Source: Cytobacillus sp. S13-E01 (lineage in GTDB: Bacteria > Bacillota > Bacilli > Bacillales > Bacillaceae_L). Taken from it: 64,000 nucleotides of DNA. The notes below the pieces were generated by a model. That model did not search any database, was not told where the DNA came from, and saw nothing but the letters and a program-made list of their open reading frames with translations. Both the position numbers and the translations under genes were made by a program. The stretch lies in assembly GCF_029193815.1 (NCBI RefSeq), contig NZ_JARFVC010000002.1, positions 62,001-126,000 of the forward strand, read 5' to 3'. This document shows, in pieces, positions 34,685 through 43,707 of this stretch; positions within the stretch are counted from its first letter, which is position 1; every line of letters begins with the position of its first letter.

Positions 34685-35305
34685 TCACCTTGGTTCCGTT
34701 TTTCTAATTAACTCAAATGTATCAGCTATTGGGTTGGTGAACATTTGTCTAGCAAGTCGTCCAATCGGTTTCAGCTTTTCAGTATTGATTCGTCCCTGCT
34801 CATAGAGTTCATCCGAAACATGAACATGTTTTACTTTTCCAATCACTAGGCTGCCTGCACCAGGATGGTCTCCAAAATGCAAGACTTCGTGGAGCTCACA
34901 TTCTAGATGGACAGCGGATTCCTTTACTCTAGGGGGTTTTACAGTAGCACTTGGCTCCTTCTTGAGTCCTGAAGCCTCAAGTTCATCAACAGTTGAAGGA
35001 TATTCAATCGCACAATCATTCATTTGTTTGACAATATTTTCACTTACAATATTGACTACGAATTCCCTGTTTTTTTCGATGTTAGCAAGGGTATCTTTCT
35101 TGTCCCCATCTGTACCCCTTCTCATCGGTGAAAAGCAAATCATCATTGGATCTGCACAAATCGCTGTAAAAAAACTAAACGGGGCTGCATTAGCAGTTCC
35201 ATCTGCAGCGATCGTCGTAACAAATGCAATCGGACGCGGCAAAATAGAACCTACAAGCAATTTATATGCGTCTTTCCATTCAAGTGTTTCCGGTTTAATT
35301 TCCAA
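34685..35305 (-). CDS. Flavin reductase family (DIM6/NTAB) protein
   Basis: 206 residues with the split-barrel FMN-binding fold: LVGSILPRPIAFVTTIAADGTANAAPFS (flavin-phosphate loop), FVVNIVSENI, and HLECELHEVLHFGD, the conserved C-E-L region. The start is TTG at 35305 with only a modest ribosome binding site. Family members reduce or simply bind FMN. Its place between hppD and the FAH gene suggests a role with an aromatic oxygenase or an accessory step in homogentisate breakdown, but none of the recognised steps needs reduced flavin. Confidence 0.85.
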   Translation of the reverse strand: MEIKPETLEWKDAYKLLVGSILPRPIAFVTTIAADGTANAAPFSFFTAICADPMMICFSPMRRGTDGDKKDTLANIEKNREFVVNIVSENIVKQMNDCAIEYPSTVDELEASGLKKEPSATVKPPRVKESAVHLECELHEVLHFGDHPGAGSLVIGKVKHVHVSDELYEQGRINTEKLKPIGRLARQMFTNPIADTFELIRKTEPR

Positions 35306-35422
35306 CGCTTACACCACACTTTCTTTAATGAGCTGAACAAATACTATAGTTAGAAGCTGACTATCTTCCCGCTTTCCTAGTCTTATTTGTGCATTACAGT
35401 TTTGGTAATAATAATTAAATTA

Positions 35423-35447
35423 AAGAAGGAGAACTAATCTCCCTCTT
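35423..35447 (-). terminator. Hairpin between hppD and the flavin reductase
   Basis: A 10-bp stem with one G-U pair, AAGAAGGAGA/TCTCCCTCTT, followed on the minus strand by TTTAATTTAATT. It should reduce read-through from hppD into the rest of the operon. Confidence 0.65.
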
Positions 35448-35473
35448 AACAATTAATAAATAGTTGGTCTTTA

Positions 35474-36592
35474 CTATAAGTTTCCTCTTTTTTCTTGCTC
35501 ACGTTCAATTGATTCAAACAATGCTTTAAAGTTACCTTCCCCAAAACCTCGCGCACCCTTCCGTTGAATAATCTCAATAAACAAGGTAGGTCGATCCACG
35601 ATAGGTTTTGTAAAGATCTGTAGTAAATAGCCTTCGTCATCACGGTCTACTAGAATATTTAGCTCGCGAATTCGATCGATCTCCTCATCAATTTCTCCCA
35701 CACGTTCAGACAGCATTTCATAGTAAGAATCAGGTGTTGATAAGAACTCTACACCGTTCTTTTTAAGTGTCGCAACTGTGCTACAAATGTCTTCAGTTAA
35801 GATTGCTAAGTGTTGTACTCCCGCTCCGTTATAAAATTCTAGGTACTCTTGGATTTGTGATTTCCTTTTCCCTTCAGCCGGCTCATTAATTGGGAATTTA
35901 ATTCGTCCGCCATTATGCATAACCTTTGACATTAATGCTGAATATTCCGTATTAATATCTTTATCTGTAAAGTGCTTCATTTCCTTAAAGCCCATCACAT
36001 TTGCATAATAGTTAACCCATTCTTCCATGCGCTCTACATTTCCAACAACATGATCAATCGCGATTAACTCTGCATCTTCAAATGGAATAGTGGTTACTAA
36101 AGGTTGAAATCCTGGCATGAATGCACCTTTATAGGCTTTACGTTCAATTAATGTATGGATTGTATCTCCATATGTACCTATAACCGCTTTCTTTACAATT
36201 CCCTGTTCATCCTTAAGTTCAAAAGGTGGGGTAATTGCAATGGCTCCTCTTTTAACCGCTTCATTGTAAGCCTTTTCAACATTGTCAACAGTTAAAGCAA
36301 CATCCTTTACACCATCACCATGCTTTTTAACAAAAGAAGCAACTCGACTATCTGCTTTTAGTGAACCAGTAATAACAAGACGAATTCGACGTTGTTGAAG
36401 GACATAGGATACCGTTTCTCGATTTCCAGTTTCTAAGCCTGAATAGGCTACAGGCTTGAAGCCAAATGCAGTACAGAAATAATGACAAGCTTGTTTTGCA
36501 TTTCCTGAATACAATTCTAAATAGTCTACTTCTTTTACCGGGAAAAAGTCTTCCTCTACTACTTGAGTATTGTTTATCACTTTTTCATCCAT
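35474..36592 (-). CDS. hppD: 4-hydroxyphenylpyruvate dioxygenase
   Basis: 372 residues with the two vicinal-oxygen-chelate halves. The Fe(II) ligands are visible as ELIAIDHVVGNV (His), VQHLAILTEDI (His) and TLFIEIIQRKGARGFGEGNFKALF (Glu). The latter is the diagnostic C-terminal gate. It converts 4-hydroxyphenylpyruvate, from tyrosine transamination, to homogentisate with CO2 release. GGAGGAAATTAG precedes the ATG. It leads the tyrosine-degradation cluster hppD, flavin reductase, FAH, hmgA. Confidence 0.96.
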   Translation of the reverse strand: MDEKVINNTQVVEEDFFPVKEVDYLELYSGNAKQACHYFCTAFGFKPVAYSGLETGNRETVSYVLQQRRIRLVITGSLKADSRVASFVKKHGDGVKDVALTVDNVEKAYNEAVKRGAIAITPPFELKDEQGIVKKAVIGTYGDTIHTLIERKAYKGAFMPGFQPLVTTIPFEDAELIAIDHVVGNVERMEEWVNYYANVMGFKEMKHFTDKDINTEYSALMSKVMHNGGRIKFPINEPAEGKRKSQIQEYLEFYNGAGVQHLAILTEDICSTVATLKKNGVEFLSTPDSYYEMLSERVGEIDEEIDRIRELNILVDRDDEGYLLQIFTKPIVDRPTLFIEIIQRKGARGFGEGNFKALFESIEREQEKRGNL

Positions 36593-36778
36593 CTAATTTC
36601 CTCCCTTTACTAAAAATTATTACTATTCTGAATTAATAATATAATAACCTTGGAAACTATTTCAAGAGTGTCATGTAAAGCTATAATGCTTTCCTGTAGC
36701 AAAGAAATTAGTGGGATACCTTAGCTTTTTTTCTTTTAGGAGTAAGATGGATTGCTTTTTTCAAAACCGAAATGAAGG

Positions 36779-36828
36779 ACACCCTGAACCAGACACCAAA
36801 ACTAGGTAAAATTTTATCTTTCAATAAA
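36779..36828 (+). repeat. Dispersed intergenic repeat, copy 4 (right end only)
   Basis: CCAGACACCAAAACTAGGTA then AAATTTTATCTTTC. It resembles the right-end module of copies 1-3 but lacks the GCGCCCGGAGC part. Confidence 0.5.
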
Positions 36829-36830
36829 TA

Positions 36831-36862
36831 AACACTCAGTGTATTTCTTCACACTGAGTGTT
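36831..36862 (-). terminator. Terminator after the patatin gene
   Basis: A perfect 12-bp stem AACACTCAGTGT/ACACTGAGTGTT with an 8-base loop, followed on the minus strand by TATTTATTG. Confidence 0.85.
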
Positions 36863-36887
36863 AGGTAGCTAAATTATATTCTCGCTT

Positions 36888-37796
36888 TTACTTCAAAAAG
36901 TGGTTTACCTCTTCTAATTGATCTCTAAAGACCTGTGATCCAAATTCGATTAGCTCGTCCATTGATGTTATTTCATCGAATGGAATTTCTTCACCCAGTT
37001 CTTTATTTAAGCGAAGATAGTTGTTTCCAAGAAAATGGCTGCAATGATAGGAAGCTGATTCAGAAGATAAGTGAAGAGCAAGATCTAGTAACTTTGGTGT
37101 GACCTTTAGCGATGGAAATTCAAACGGTAACCATTGTTTTACTCCCCAATTTTTGTCATCATTTATGGCAAAGTTAATGTTTTGTATTCCAGTACCGAGA
37201 GAGAGGATTTTTATTTCACTCAGCCTTTTATTGAAGTGGTGTAATGCCTCTGTTACACAAACCAACGATGGGTTATTGGCCCATAAACCACCGTCTATTG
37301 ATAAATATTTATTATTTATATTATTTGGGGGAAAATAAATGGGTGCCGAACATGAAGAAAGTACTGCATCCCAGAGCTTAATAGTTAAGTCGTCATTTCC
37401 ATGATGACGATAATTAGAGCGATGGACATATGGTCGCCCATGGGTTACATCAACCGCTGGAATAAGTAGCGGTTTTTTTATGTCTGATAATGTTAATTCT
37501 CCAAATGCTTTTTTCAAGTACCGCCGTAAATGCCTATCACTATATACACTTTTAAAAAGTCCTACCTTTGCTTGACGGACAAATATTTTTTCACCAAACT
37601 TTTTATAACTCTTAAGGACATCCCCCATTTTTAACTCTAGCGCTACAGATGCTGCAATGATTGATCCTGTACTAGTACCTGCAATTACGTCAAATAGCTC
37701 TCCAATAGGGTGACCATACTCTTCTTCTAGTGATTGTAAAATGGCAATAGCAAACACACCTCTTATGCCACCACCATCAATGCATAACATTTTCAT
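36888..37796 (-). CDS. Patatin-like phospholipase
   Basis: 302 residues from ATG 37796 (AGGTGA six bases upstream; a GTG three codons earlier is less likely). The anion hole is GGGIRG (residues about 8-13), the nucleophile elbow GTSTGS carries the catalytic Ser, and DGGLWANNP carries the catalytic Asp. Patatin lipases cleave acyl esters of membrane lipids. The sequence resembles the soluble CapV-like/VipD group rather than membrane-bound RssA. No CD-NTase, Cap2/Cap3 or other defence gene is adjacent, so a CBASS role is not supported here. It is monocistronic. Confidence 0.9.
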   Translation of the reverse strand: MKMLCIDGGGIRGVFAIAILQSLEEEYGHPIGELFDVIAGTSTGSIIAASVALELKMGDVLKSYKKFGEKIFVRQAKVGLFKSVYSDRHLRRYLKKAFGELTLSDIKKPLLIPAVDVTHGRPYVHRSNYRHHGNDDLTIKLWDAVLSSCSAPIYFPPNNINNKYLSIDGGLWANNPSLVCVTEALHHFNKRLSEIKILSLGTGIQNINFAINDDKNWGVKQWLPFEFPSLKVTPKLLDLALHLSSESASYHCSHFLGNNYLRLNKELGEEIPFDEITSMDELIEFGSQVFRDQLEEVNHFLK

Positions 37797-37993
37797 TGTA
37801 TTCACCTAAATTCACATAATTACCTTTAGTTTGCCCGTTTATGAATCAATAATATGCTTATAAGTACTTATAATTAATAGAAATCCACAAATTAGGGTAA
37901 ATTCCCCTTTTTGACGGTCTCATTTTGAATAACTTGTTATTTCCACTCAATTCCCTTATTGCTAACTATGTTATCCCGCGAAATCTATAGACT

Positions 37994-38551
37994 CTACCGA
38001 TTGCTTTTAAATCGCAATTTTCTTACAACCCACAAAAGCATTCCGACAGCTAAAAGTGTTAATATCACTTTCCCTTGCCAACCCATCTGCATCACTTGGT
38101 ATACAGAATAGGCTTCAATGAGCAGTGCAGGAATTTTTCCGACTGTACTCGCTAAAGCAAATAGCATGAGTGATACTTTCCCAATTGCACCCGCAAATGT
38201 TACCAAACCAGACGGTACAAATGGCAAGAGCCTGAGCGATAAAATAAGAAAAAAGGCTTCCTTCCCTTCAGATTCTACCAGTTGCTTAATTTTCGGATAG
38301 TTGTTCATTTGCTTCTGTGATACTTTTTGAAATCCTTTTCTGTACAAATAAAATGCTATAATCGCTCCTACGACTTCACCTATAAAGGATATAAGCGTGC
38401 CTAAAGTAAATCCAAAAAATAGAACATTGGCTCCTGTAACAAATACACTTGGTACGACACCAAGCAGTGCAACAAGGATACTCACCATAATACTTATAAT
38501 AATGGCATAGTTTTCATATTCCCTAAGTATACTTAATAATTGTTCTTCCAT
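37994..38551 (-). CDS. TVP38/TMEM64 (VTT/DedA-like) membrane protein
   Basis: 185 residues with five to six membrane helices. The SNARE-associated/VTT core is visible: VFVTGANVLFFGFTLGTLISFIGEVVGAIIAFYLYRKG, followed by LLPFVPSGLVTFAGAIGKVSLMLFALASTVGKIPALLIEAY. (Shortened motif: RLLPFVPSGL then GKIPA.) Family members are membrane proteins linked to lipid scrambling or envelope homeostasis. It is a single gene with GGGTGAC before the ATG. Confidence 0.85.
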   Translation of the reverse strand: MEEQLLSILREYENYAIIISIMVSILVALLGVVPSVFVTGANVLFFGFTLGTLISFIGEVVGAIIAFYLYRKGFQKVSQKQMNNYPKIKQLVESEGKEAFFLILSLRLLPFVPSGLVTFAGAIGKVSLMLFALASTVGKIPALLIEAYSVYQVMQMGWQGKVILTLLAVGMLLWVVRKLRFKSNR

Positions 38552-38720
38552 TTAGTCACCCATTATGTATGAACTTTACTGTTCAATAACCTTTCTACAT
38601 TTAGTATATCCTTTCCAATATACCAAAAGAGGCATACAAAATCGATCCATACTCTTTCATAAGGCACCTCTATTTCTAAATTTGAAAAACCAACTTACAT
38701 TGCACCAACAAAATCCTTTG

Positions 38721-40196
38721 CTACCGGCTCGCAATGATTTCCACTATTTTATCTTCGATTCCTTTTCCTTTTGAATCGTCCATCAAATTGTTTAATAGTA
38801 TCGAAAAAATCAGCTTTTCACCATGTGCTGTTTCAATATATCCTGATAATGTACTTACTGTGGTGATTGATCCTGTTTTCGCTTTTACATTATCAATTGT
38901 CTTTAAACGGTTCCTTAGTGTTCCTCCTACCAACCTTTCACTATTACCTCCATTAGGTAAAGAGTTAAAATAGGATGGAAACCAATCTTCTTTTTGAATT
39001 GAAAATAAAAGCTGTGAAATTTCATTAGCTGGAATTAAGTTAATATGGGAGATTCCTGAACCGTCTCTTACTACCAATGTGTTAGTATTAACTCCTAGCT
39101 TCGTGATTTCTGACCTCATCACATCAAGCCCGTTATCCCAATCTCCATTTCCTGTTATGACCCTTCCCATTTCCTTAATAAGGACCTCTGCATGGCCATT
39201 GTTACTTAATTTCATGAAAGGAATCAATAAATCTTTTAGCGGCATTGATTGAAGTGTAGCTAGAATAGTAGCTTTTTCTGGAGCCTTCCCTACTTTTATA
39301 TTCCCTAGCAATTTTATATCATGTTCCTTTAATGACTGTTTAAATAAGTTTAGAGCATATTCAGTTGGTTCCCAAACCGCAACCCATTCTTTGACTTTTG
39401 GTGTATTGATAGGAATACTCCCTTCAAGACTAACGGTGTTAGTACCATGTATACGTTCAACGATAATCTCTCTTTGTTCCTCTTCTGAAACAGTTTTTAC
39501 ATTGCTAATAACTTTTATATAGTTTGTATTTGGTACTAATGCTATTGTTGCTTTCTCACCAAGTTTCTTACCAGGAACAATTTCGATAATGACTGTACCA
39601 GCGTCATAGTCTGTATTTGGGGAAGCTGATAAGGCAGAAACCTGGGCACCATAATAGGTTGTTTCGTCACTCCATGGTAGGTCAACCGAATATCTAACAT
39701 CATCATACCAAGAATCATCACCAATAAGATTTCCACAAATAATCGCAATACCTTGTTTTTTTAGCTCTGCTGCCACCTTATCAAAATCAGACTTTAAAAG
39801 GGTCGGATCTCCTTTTCCTCTTATATACAGGTTCCCCTGCAACATTCTGCGGTTAACATTTCCGTCAGAGAATATGTCTGTTTTAAATCTGTACCCCTCA
39901 CCAAGTATCGACAGTGCTGCAGCTGCAGTTAGCAATTTCATGTTTGAGGCAGGTCTCAACCGAATATTACCATTATAATTGTAGATGATTTCACCCGATT
40001 CAGCCGAACGAATACTCACACCTGCAATGGCACCTTGTAAACTTGGCTCGTTTTTTAGAAGTTGATTAAGTTGCATCGACAATGATACCGGCTTTACACT
40101 TGTATCAACTGCTTGATCTAGACCATTCATGTATGTACTGAAAAAGAAAAATAAGATGATTGTTAGATTCATGGTATTATTAATCTTTCTTCCCAC
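38721..40196 (-). CDS. dacB: D-alanyl-D-alanine carboxypeptidase/endopeptidase (peptidase S13, PBP4 type)
   Basis: 491 residues. An N-terminal signal/anchor helix (about 9-25) is followed by the S13 penicillin-binding domain: SNMK (Ser84-x-x-Lys87), the SxN motif in MKLSNNGHAEVL, and KTG in VKAKTGSITTVSTLSGY. A long insertion between the first two motifs is typical of class C PBP4. It trims peptidoglycan stem peptides outside the membrane. The start may be GTG 40196 or ATG 40172; neither has ideal spacing. It resembles B. subtilis DacC (PBP4a). Confidence 0.92.
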   Translation of the reverse strand: MGRKINNTMNLTIILFFFFSTYMNGLDQAVDTSVKPVSLSMQLNQLLKNEPSLQGAIAGVSIRSAESGEIIYNYNGNIRLRPASNMKLLTAAAALSILGEGYRFKTDIFSDGNVNRRMLQGNLYIRGKGDPTLLKSDFDKVAAELKKQGIAIICGNLIGDDSWYDDVRYSVDLPWSDETTYYGAQVSALSASPNTDYDAGTVIIEIVPGKKLGEKATIALVPNTNYIKVISNVKTVSEEEQREIIVERIHGTNTVSLEGSIPINTPKVKEWVAVWEPTEYALNLFKQSLKEHDIKLLGNIKVGKAPEKATILATLQSMPLKDLLIPFMKLSNNGHAEVLIKEMGRVITGNGDWDNGLDVMRSEITKLGVNTNTLVVRDGSGISHINLIPANEISQLLFSIQKEDWFPSYFNSLPNGGNSERLVGGTLRNRLKTIDNVKAKTGSITTVSTLSGYIETAHGEKLIFSILLNNLMDDSKGKGIEDKIVEIIASR

Positions 40197-40216
40197 CTTT
40201 ACTAAATATTTCTCTT

Positions 40217-40290
40217 AATAAGAAAAGCGCAGGGCCGCCCGGAGCTGGACACTAAAACTAGGTACAAATTTTTATACTTACTTATCTTTT
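40217..40290 (+). repeat. Dispersed intergenic repeat, copy 5 (internally deleted)
   Basis: AAGAAAAGCGCAGGGCCGCC joined directly to CGGAGCTGGACACTAAAACT and AGGTACAAATTTTTATACTT. It is the two ends of copy 3 without the roughly 150-base centre. Confidence 0.85.
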
Positions 40291-40295
40291 AAAAA

Positions 40296-40322
40296 TAGGA
40301 CGATATTTAAGATATCGTCCTA
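40296..40322 (-). terminator. Terminator after the Suv3-like helicase
   Basis: An 11-bp perfect stem TAGGACGATAT/ATATCGTCCTA with a 5-base loop, followed by TTTTTAAAAG on the minus strand. Confidence 0.85.
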
Positions 40323-40353
40323 TCATTACCATCTTTAACACATTTTACCAACA

Positions 40354-42936
40354 CTATCTATGGTAATATACATTATGCCTATTCCTTCCCCTATCCGAAT
40401 GGCATGAGTCACATATTTGGAAGGAATGGTTCCAAGGGAGTGGTTTGCGACAATTTCTACATACCTTCTTTATGTTTTTTACTTCCGTACTTAAGGATTC
40501 ATGAACCCCGTCACTTACTTCTTCCCTTACCCTTTCCCAATAGAGTGCTTCTGTTTGTCGCTCTAATCTATACAAAAACAGTAAGTGAAGTCCCACTACT
40601 TTATAAGAAAGTTCTAGTTCCTCAAGACTTCCGGTTTTTATAATGGGTTCCGGTAGGTCTTGACGATTAACAATGGCATACATCGTATCGCGCCATTGAT
40701 CTAAAAGACCTGGATCGTTTGGAGAAAACGGTAAATGTAAAAAGCCATATAGGTCAGATATAGAGAGACGTGCTTCAATTTCGGTATCTTGTATTGCTCT
40801 GTAAAGCTCACGTTCCTCCGCAAGAGATGCCTTTTTTGTTCCTTTTGGGCTTTCAAACTTCTCCCACAATTCAAAGAACGTCCCTAGTCTACGGGAGTAT
40901 TTCTGGAAACGTTCTAGTACGGAGCTTGTTGGTGCAATAGCAAAGGTGGAAATTAATACATCTTCTTTTTCAAGAAGTTTGCTCATCCTTTTACTATCGT
41001 CTGTAAAAGCAACCTTTCCGATATTATAAAGGCCTTTCCTTCCAGCGCGTCCTGCAATTTGTTTTACTTCCTGTGAGGTCAGACGTCTCCGCCTCGTACC
41101 ATCAAATTTTTCATTTTCTAAAAATACGATACGTCTTATTGGTAAATTTAATCCCATTCCTATTGCATCTGTTGAGACGATTACGGTAGTCTCACCCTTA
41201 ATAAACCGCTGCATCTGTTTCTTTCTAGTTTCCGGCGGCATACTACCGTAAATCATGCTAACCGAATGCCGATTATTTTGAAGGTGAGCAGCTACTTCAA
41301 GCACTCTTCTGCGTGAAAAACAAACAAGAGCATCGCCTTTATTTGTGTGTGTTATTTTAAAATTTTTTTGTTCAACTTCTAACGGAGTATCTCGTTCATA
41401 TTCATGGATTTCAATATCTGAATTCCCTAGCAATTGAATTATCATCTGTTTTATATTCCTACTTCCGATAATATGAACCTCATTTGCATTTGTTTTCGTG
41501 ATGGCCTTGTACCAAGAAAACCCCCGGTCTTTATCAGCTATCATCTGTGCTTCATCAATAACAACTACATCATAAAAGTCCTTTTCATGAAACATTTCTA
41601 CCGTACTGGATATATGTCTAGCATCTGGTACGACTTTTTCCTCTTCACCCGTTTTTAAGGTACATGGAAACCCCTCACTGTTCAATTTATCATATACTTC
41701 TAGTGCCAAGAGGCGAAGTGGCGCTAAATATAATCCACTTTTTGCCTTTTTCATTCTTTCTAATGCTTGATAGGTTTTGCCTGTATTCGTATCACCAATA
41801 TGTAAAATATAACGAATATTCCTTCCAGCCGGAGGACTATATTCACGTCCAAATATATCTTCAAGCATCCGTTCTTCTTCTGCTTTTTTCCGCTCGATTT
41901 CGGCCAATTCTTCTTCTTTTCTTCGTTTTAGATCTTCGAGATTATTCAGATAAATTTCGTGGTGTTCAGCTAACTCAAATGGTATCTCTGCTAGGACTAC
42001 TAGGTCTGACATATACTCTTTTTGTATCTTTACAAAAGCTTCTTCAATAAAATCGTACAGGGGCAAAGCGATCAGTTCCTTCAGTATATCACCTGATAAT
42101 TCTTCACCCACCGTTTTTTTAAAGTCGTTTTGAAAGGTAGACGAAATATTCTCGATAATCCATTTGGGGACAAAATCATACAGATAATCTGATACCACCC
42201 TTTCGTAGACATAATAAAACATTTCATATTCATAATGTCTTGGTTCCCAATCTAAAGAGACTTTATGAATATCTCCAGTTAATTCATACAAAAACTCATC
42301 AACAATTTTATAGTCTGCTGCTTCAAAGTGGTTTTCTTCTACTAATTTTTCCTCAATTCTAAAAGTCTCTATTTTTTGATATTTTGTTTTCTGTTGAAGA
42401 TCACCTACAAGTTGTTTTGCGATATAGAATCTAAGATGAAGATACAACTCTGTCTGATTTGGGCGTAAAAGATTTTGCGCAATTTGTAATGTCCGTTGTT
42501 TTACACGAGCCGTTTTCTCTAAAAGTTCACGTTCCCCTTCTTGTTTTAAATAGATTTTCCTAAATTTCTCATATTGGTCTTCCCATTTGTTTTGATTAAG
42601 ATAATCTGAAGAATTTAACCATTCAATTACATTAAAAGGATGATACTTTCTCATCTCAACTCTAAATAATTTGGTAAGAAGTTTTCTGTCTACACCTTCT
42701 ACTTCATAACCAATTCCTTGAAGGTATGATTTCTTTTCGTCCTTTGACACTCCATTTGTCACTTTATTTAGCCATACATTTATCCATATTTGATCAAGAT
42801 AATGTTTCCTGTCTATAAGAAATTGTTCAATGGGAGGGAGTACATCTTGAATGGCAAGATAATGTTCCATGTCTTCCAACGCTTTTCTTTTCGTATGTTC
42901 AACTGCATTTGGATACAGTGAGGTTAATTGATCCAT
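40354..42936 (-). CDS. Suv3-like superfamily 2 RNA helicase with C-terminal zinc ribbon
   Basis: 860 residues. An N-terminal helical region of about 330 residues ends in a charged coiled coil (RRKEEELAEIERKKAEEE). The helicase core follows: motif I GDTNTGKTYQAL, Ia GLYLAPLRLLALEVYDKLN, II VVVIDEAQMI, IV-V VSTDAIGMGLNLPIRR, VI QIAGRAGRKG. The APLRLLALEVYDKLN...CTLKTGEE pattern is that of SUV3, the mitochondrial degradosome helicase. The C-terminus carries CRNC and CDSC, a likely zinc ribbon. AAAGGAGAC precedes the ATG. In this family an NTP-driven 3'-5' RNA unwinding role is known from mitochondria; a bacterial RNA-decay role is inferred. Confidence 0.88.
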   Translation of the reverse strand: MDQLTSLYPNAVEHTKRKALEDMEHYLAIQDVLPPIEQFLIDRKHYLDQIWINVWLNKVTNGVSKDEKKSYLQGIGYEVEGVDRKLLTKLFRVEMRKYHPFNVIEWLNSSDYLNQNKWEDQYEKFRKIYLKQEGERELLEKTARVKQRTLQIAQNLLRPNQTELYLHLRFYIAKQLVGDLQQKTKYQKIETFRIEEKLVEENHFEAADYKIVDEFLYELTGDIHKVSLDWEPRHYEYEMFYYVYERVVSDYLYDFVPKWIIENISSTFQNDFKKTVGEELSGDILKELIALPLYDFIEEAFVKIQKEYMSDLVVLAEIPFELAEHHEIYLNNLEDLKRRKEEELAEIERKKAEEERMLEDIFGREYSPPAGRNIRYILHIGDTNTGKTYQALERMKKAKSGLYLAPLRLLALEVYDKLNSEGFPCTLKTGEEEKVVPDARHISSTVEMFHEKDFYDVVVIDEAQMIADKDRGFSWYKAITKTNANEVHIIGSRNIKQMIIQLLGNSDIEIHEYERDTPLEVEQKNFKITHTNKGDALVCFSRRRVLEVAAHLQNNRHSVSMIYGSMPPETRKKQMQRFIKGETTVIVSTDAIGMGLNLPIRRIVFLENEKFDGTRRRRLTSQEVKQIAGRAGRKGLYNIGKVAFTDDSKRMSKLLEKEDVLISTFAIAPTSSVLERFQKYSRRLGTFFELWEKFESPKGTKKASLAEERELYRAIQDTEIEARLSISDLYGFLHLPFSPNDPGLLDQWRDTMYAIVNRQDLPEPIIKTGSLEELELSYKVVGLHLLFLYRLERQTEALYWERVREEVSDGVHESLSTEVKNIKKVCRNCRKPLPWNHSFQICDSCHSDRGRNRHNVYYHR

Positions 42937-43053
42937 TTTAAGTCTCCTTTATGACAACTTGGCCGAATTCTCTTTTTATAGCTTTAGTATAAGTAGTCTT
43001 TAATTAAATATTTGTCATTCTTATTACATGAAATAAGAATTCAAATTTAATAA

Positions 43054-43092
43054 AAAAAGGACCTTAGTAATTTATTTCTACTAAGACCTTTG
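43054..43092 (-). terminator. Terminator after the hydrolase fragment
   Basis: AAAGGACCTTAGTA pairs with TACTAAGACCTTT (small bulges), followed on the minus strand by TTTTTTTATT. Confidence 0.7.
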
Positions 43093-43112
43093 TAAAACCC
43101 GCATTTTTTGCA

Positions 43113-43457
43113 TTATGTTATAATAAAATAGGGACGATCTAAGATGTTTTCCCTAATAAAGTAATTGTCTAAAAACAATAAAACCTTTTCTTCATATTCT
43201 TCCTTAAAATAATAATAGGTACGGATATGTCCACCTTTTGGAGGTATCCATAATTCACTATTTTGCGAACTCTCATGAATACGCTGTGATTGATTATACG
43301 GAATCGCACCATCTTTTACACTATGAATTAAGAATAATCCTTTGTTAGGAGGATAATTTCCTGCAGCAGCAATTGGCTTAACCTCACTTCGTTTTATTTC
43401 TGAGATTAAATAGTCGGCAATTTTCGTGAAACCAATTGCCAAAAATTCTGATTTCAA
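43113..43457 (-). pseudogene. C-terminal fragment of an alpha/beta hydrolase
   Basis: 114 codons. The sequence LFLIHSVKDGAIPYNQSQRI and PPKGGHIRTYYYFKEEYEEK matches the C-terminal third of serine alpha/beta hydrolases, with the catalytic Asp (KDGAIP) and His (GGHIRT). The nucleophile elbow and N-terminal two thirds are missing. The region upstream to 43700 carries no matching frame and no ribosome binding site, so this is a truncated gene, although it keeps its terminator. Confidence 0.7.
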
Positions 43458-43707
43458 AACAAACGATAGATAATATTGGCATTATTGTTTCAATTCATCA
43501 AGAACTGCTACAATCATATGAAGAGCATTATACCCATTCATCTAAAATTATGTTATTAGACGATTATATTTATAAACCTATTAATCAGCTTACCTTGAAG
43601 AGAGGATGGTCACCATCTTCCTTCGTACATATGCATTCATTTTAGCAATTTCTCTTATTAAATCTCAGGAAAAAGAACCGGTAAAAATAATACCGATTCC
43701 ATTTTTC
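43458..43707. other. Gap between hydrolase fragment and CAP protein
   Basis: A plus-strand open stretch at 43436-43645 encodes a plausible but unrecognised 69-residue sequence without a ribosome binding site. It could be another gene fragment; no function can be given. Confidence 0.3.

Noticed and set aside
36888-37796. CBASS defence operon
   Set aside because: Only the patatin is present; neighbours are an unrelated VTT membrane protein and the tyrosine operon.
43436-43645. 69-codon plus-strand open frame
   Set aside because: No ribosome binding site or recognisable family and overlaps the hydrolase fragment; kept only as a note.
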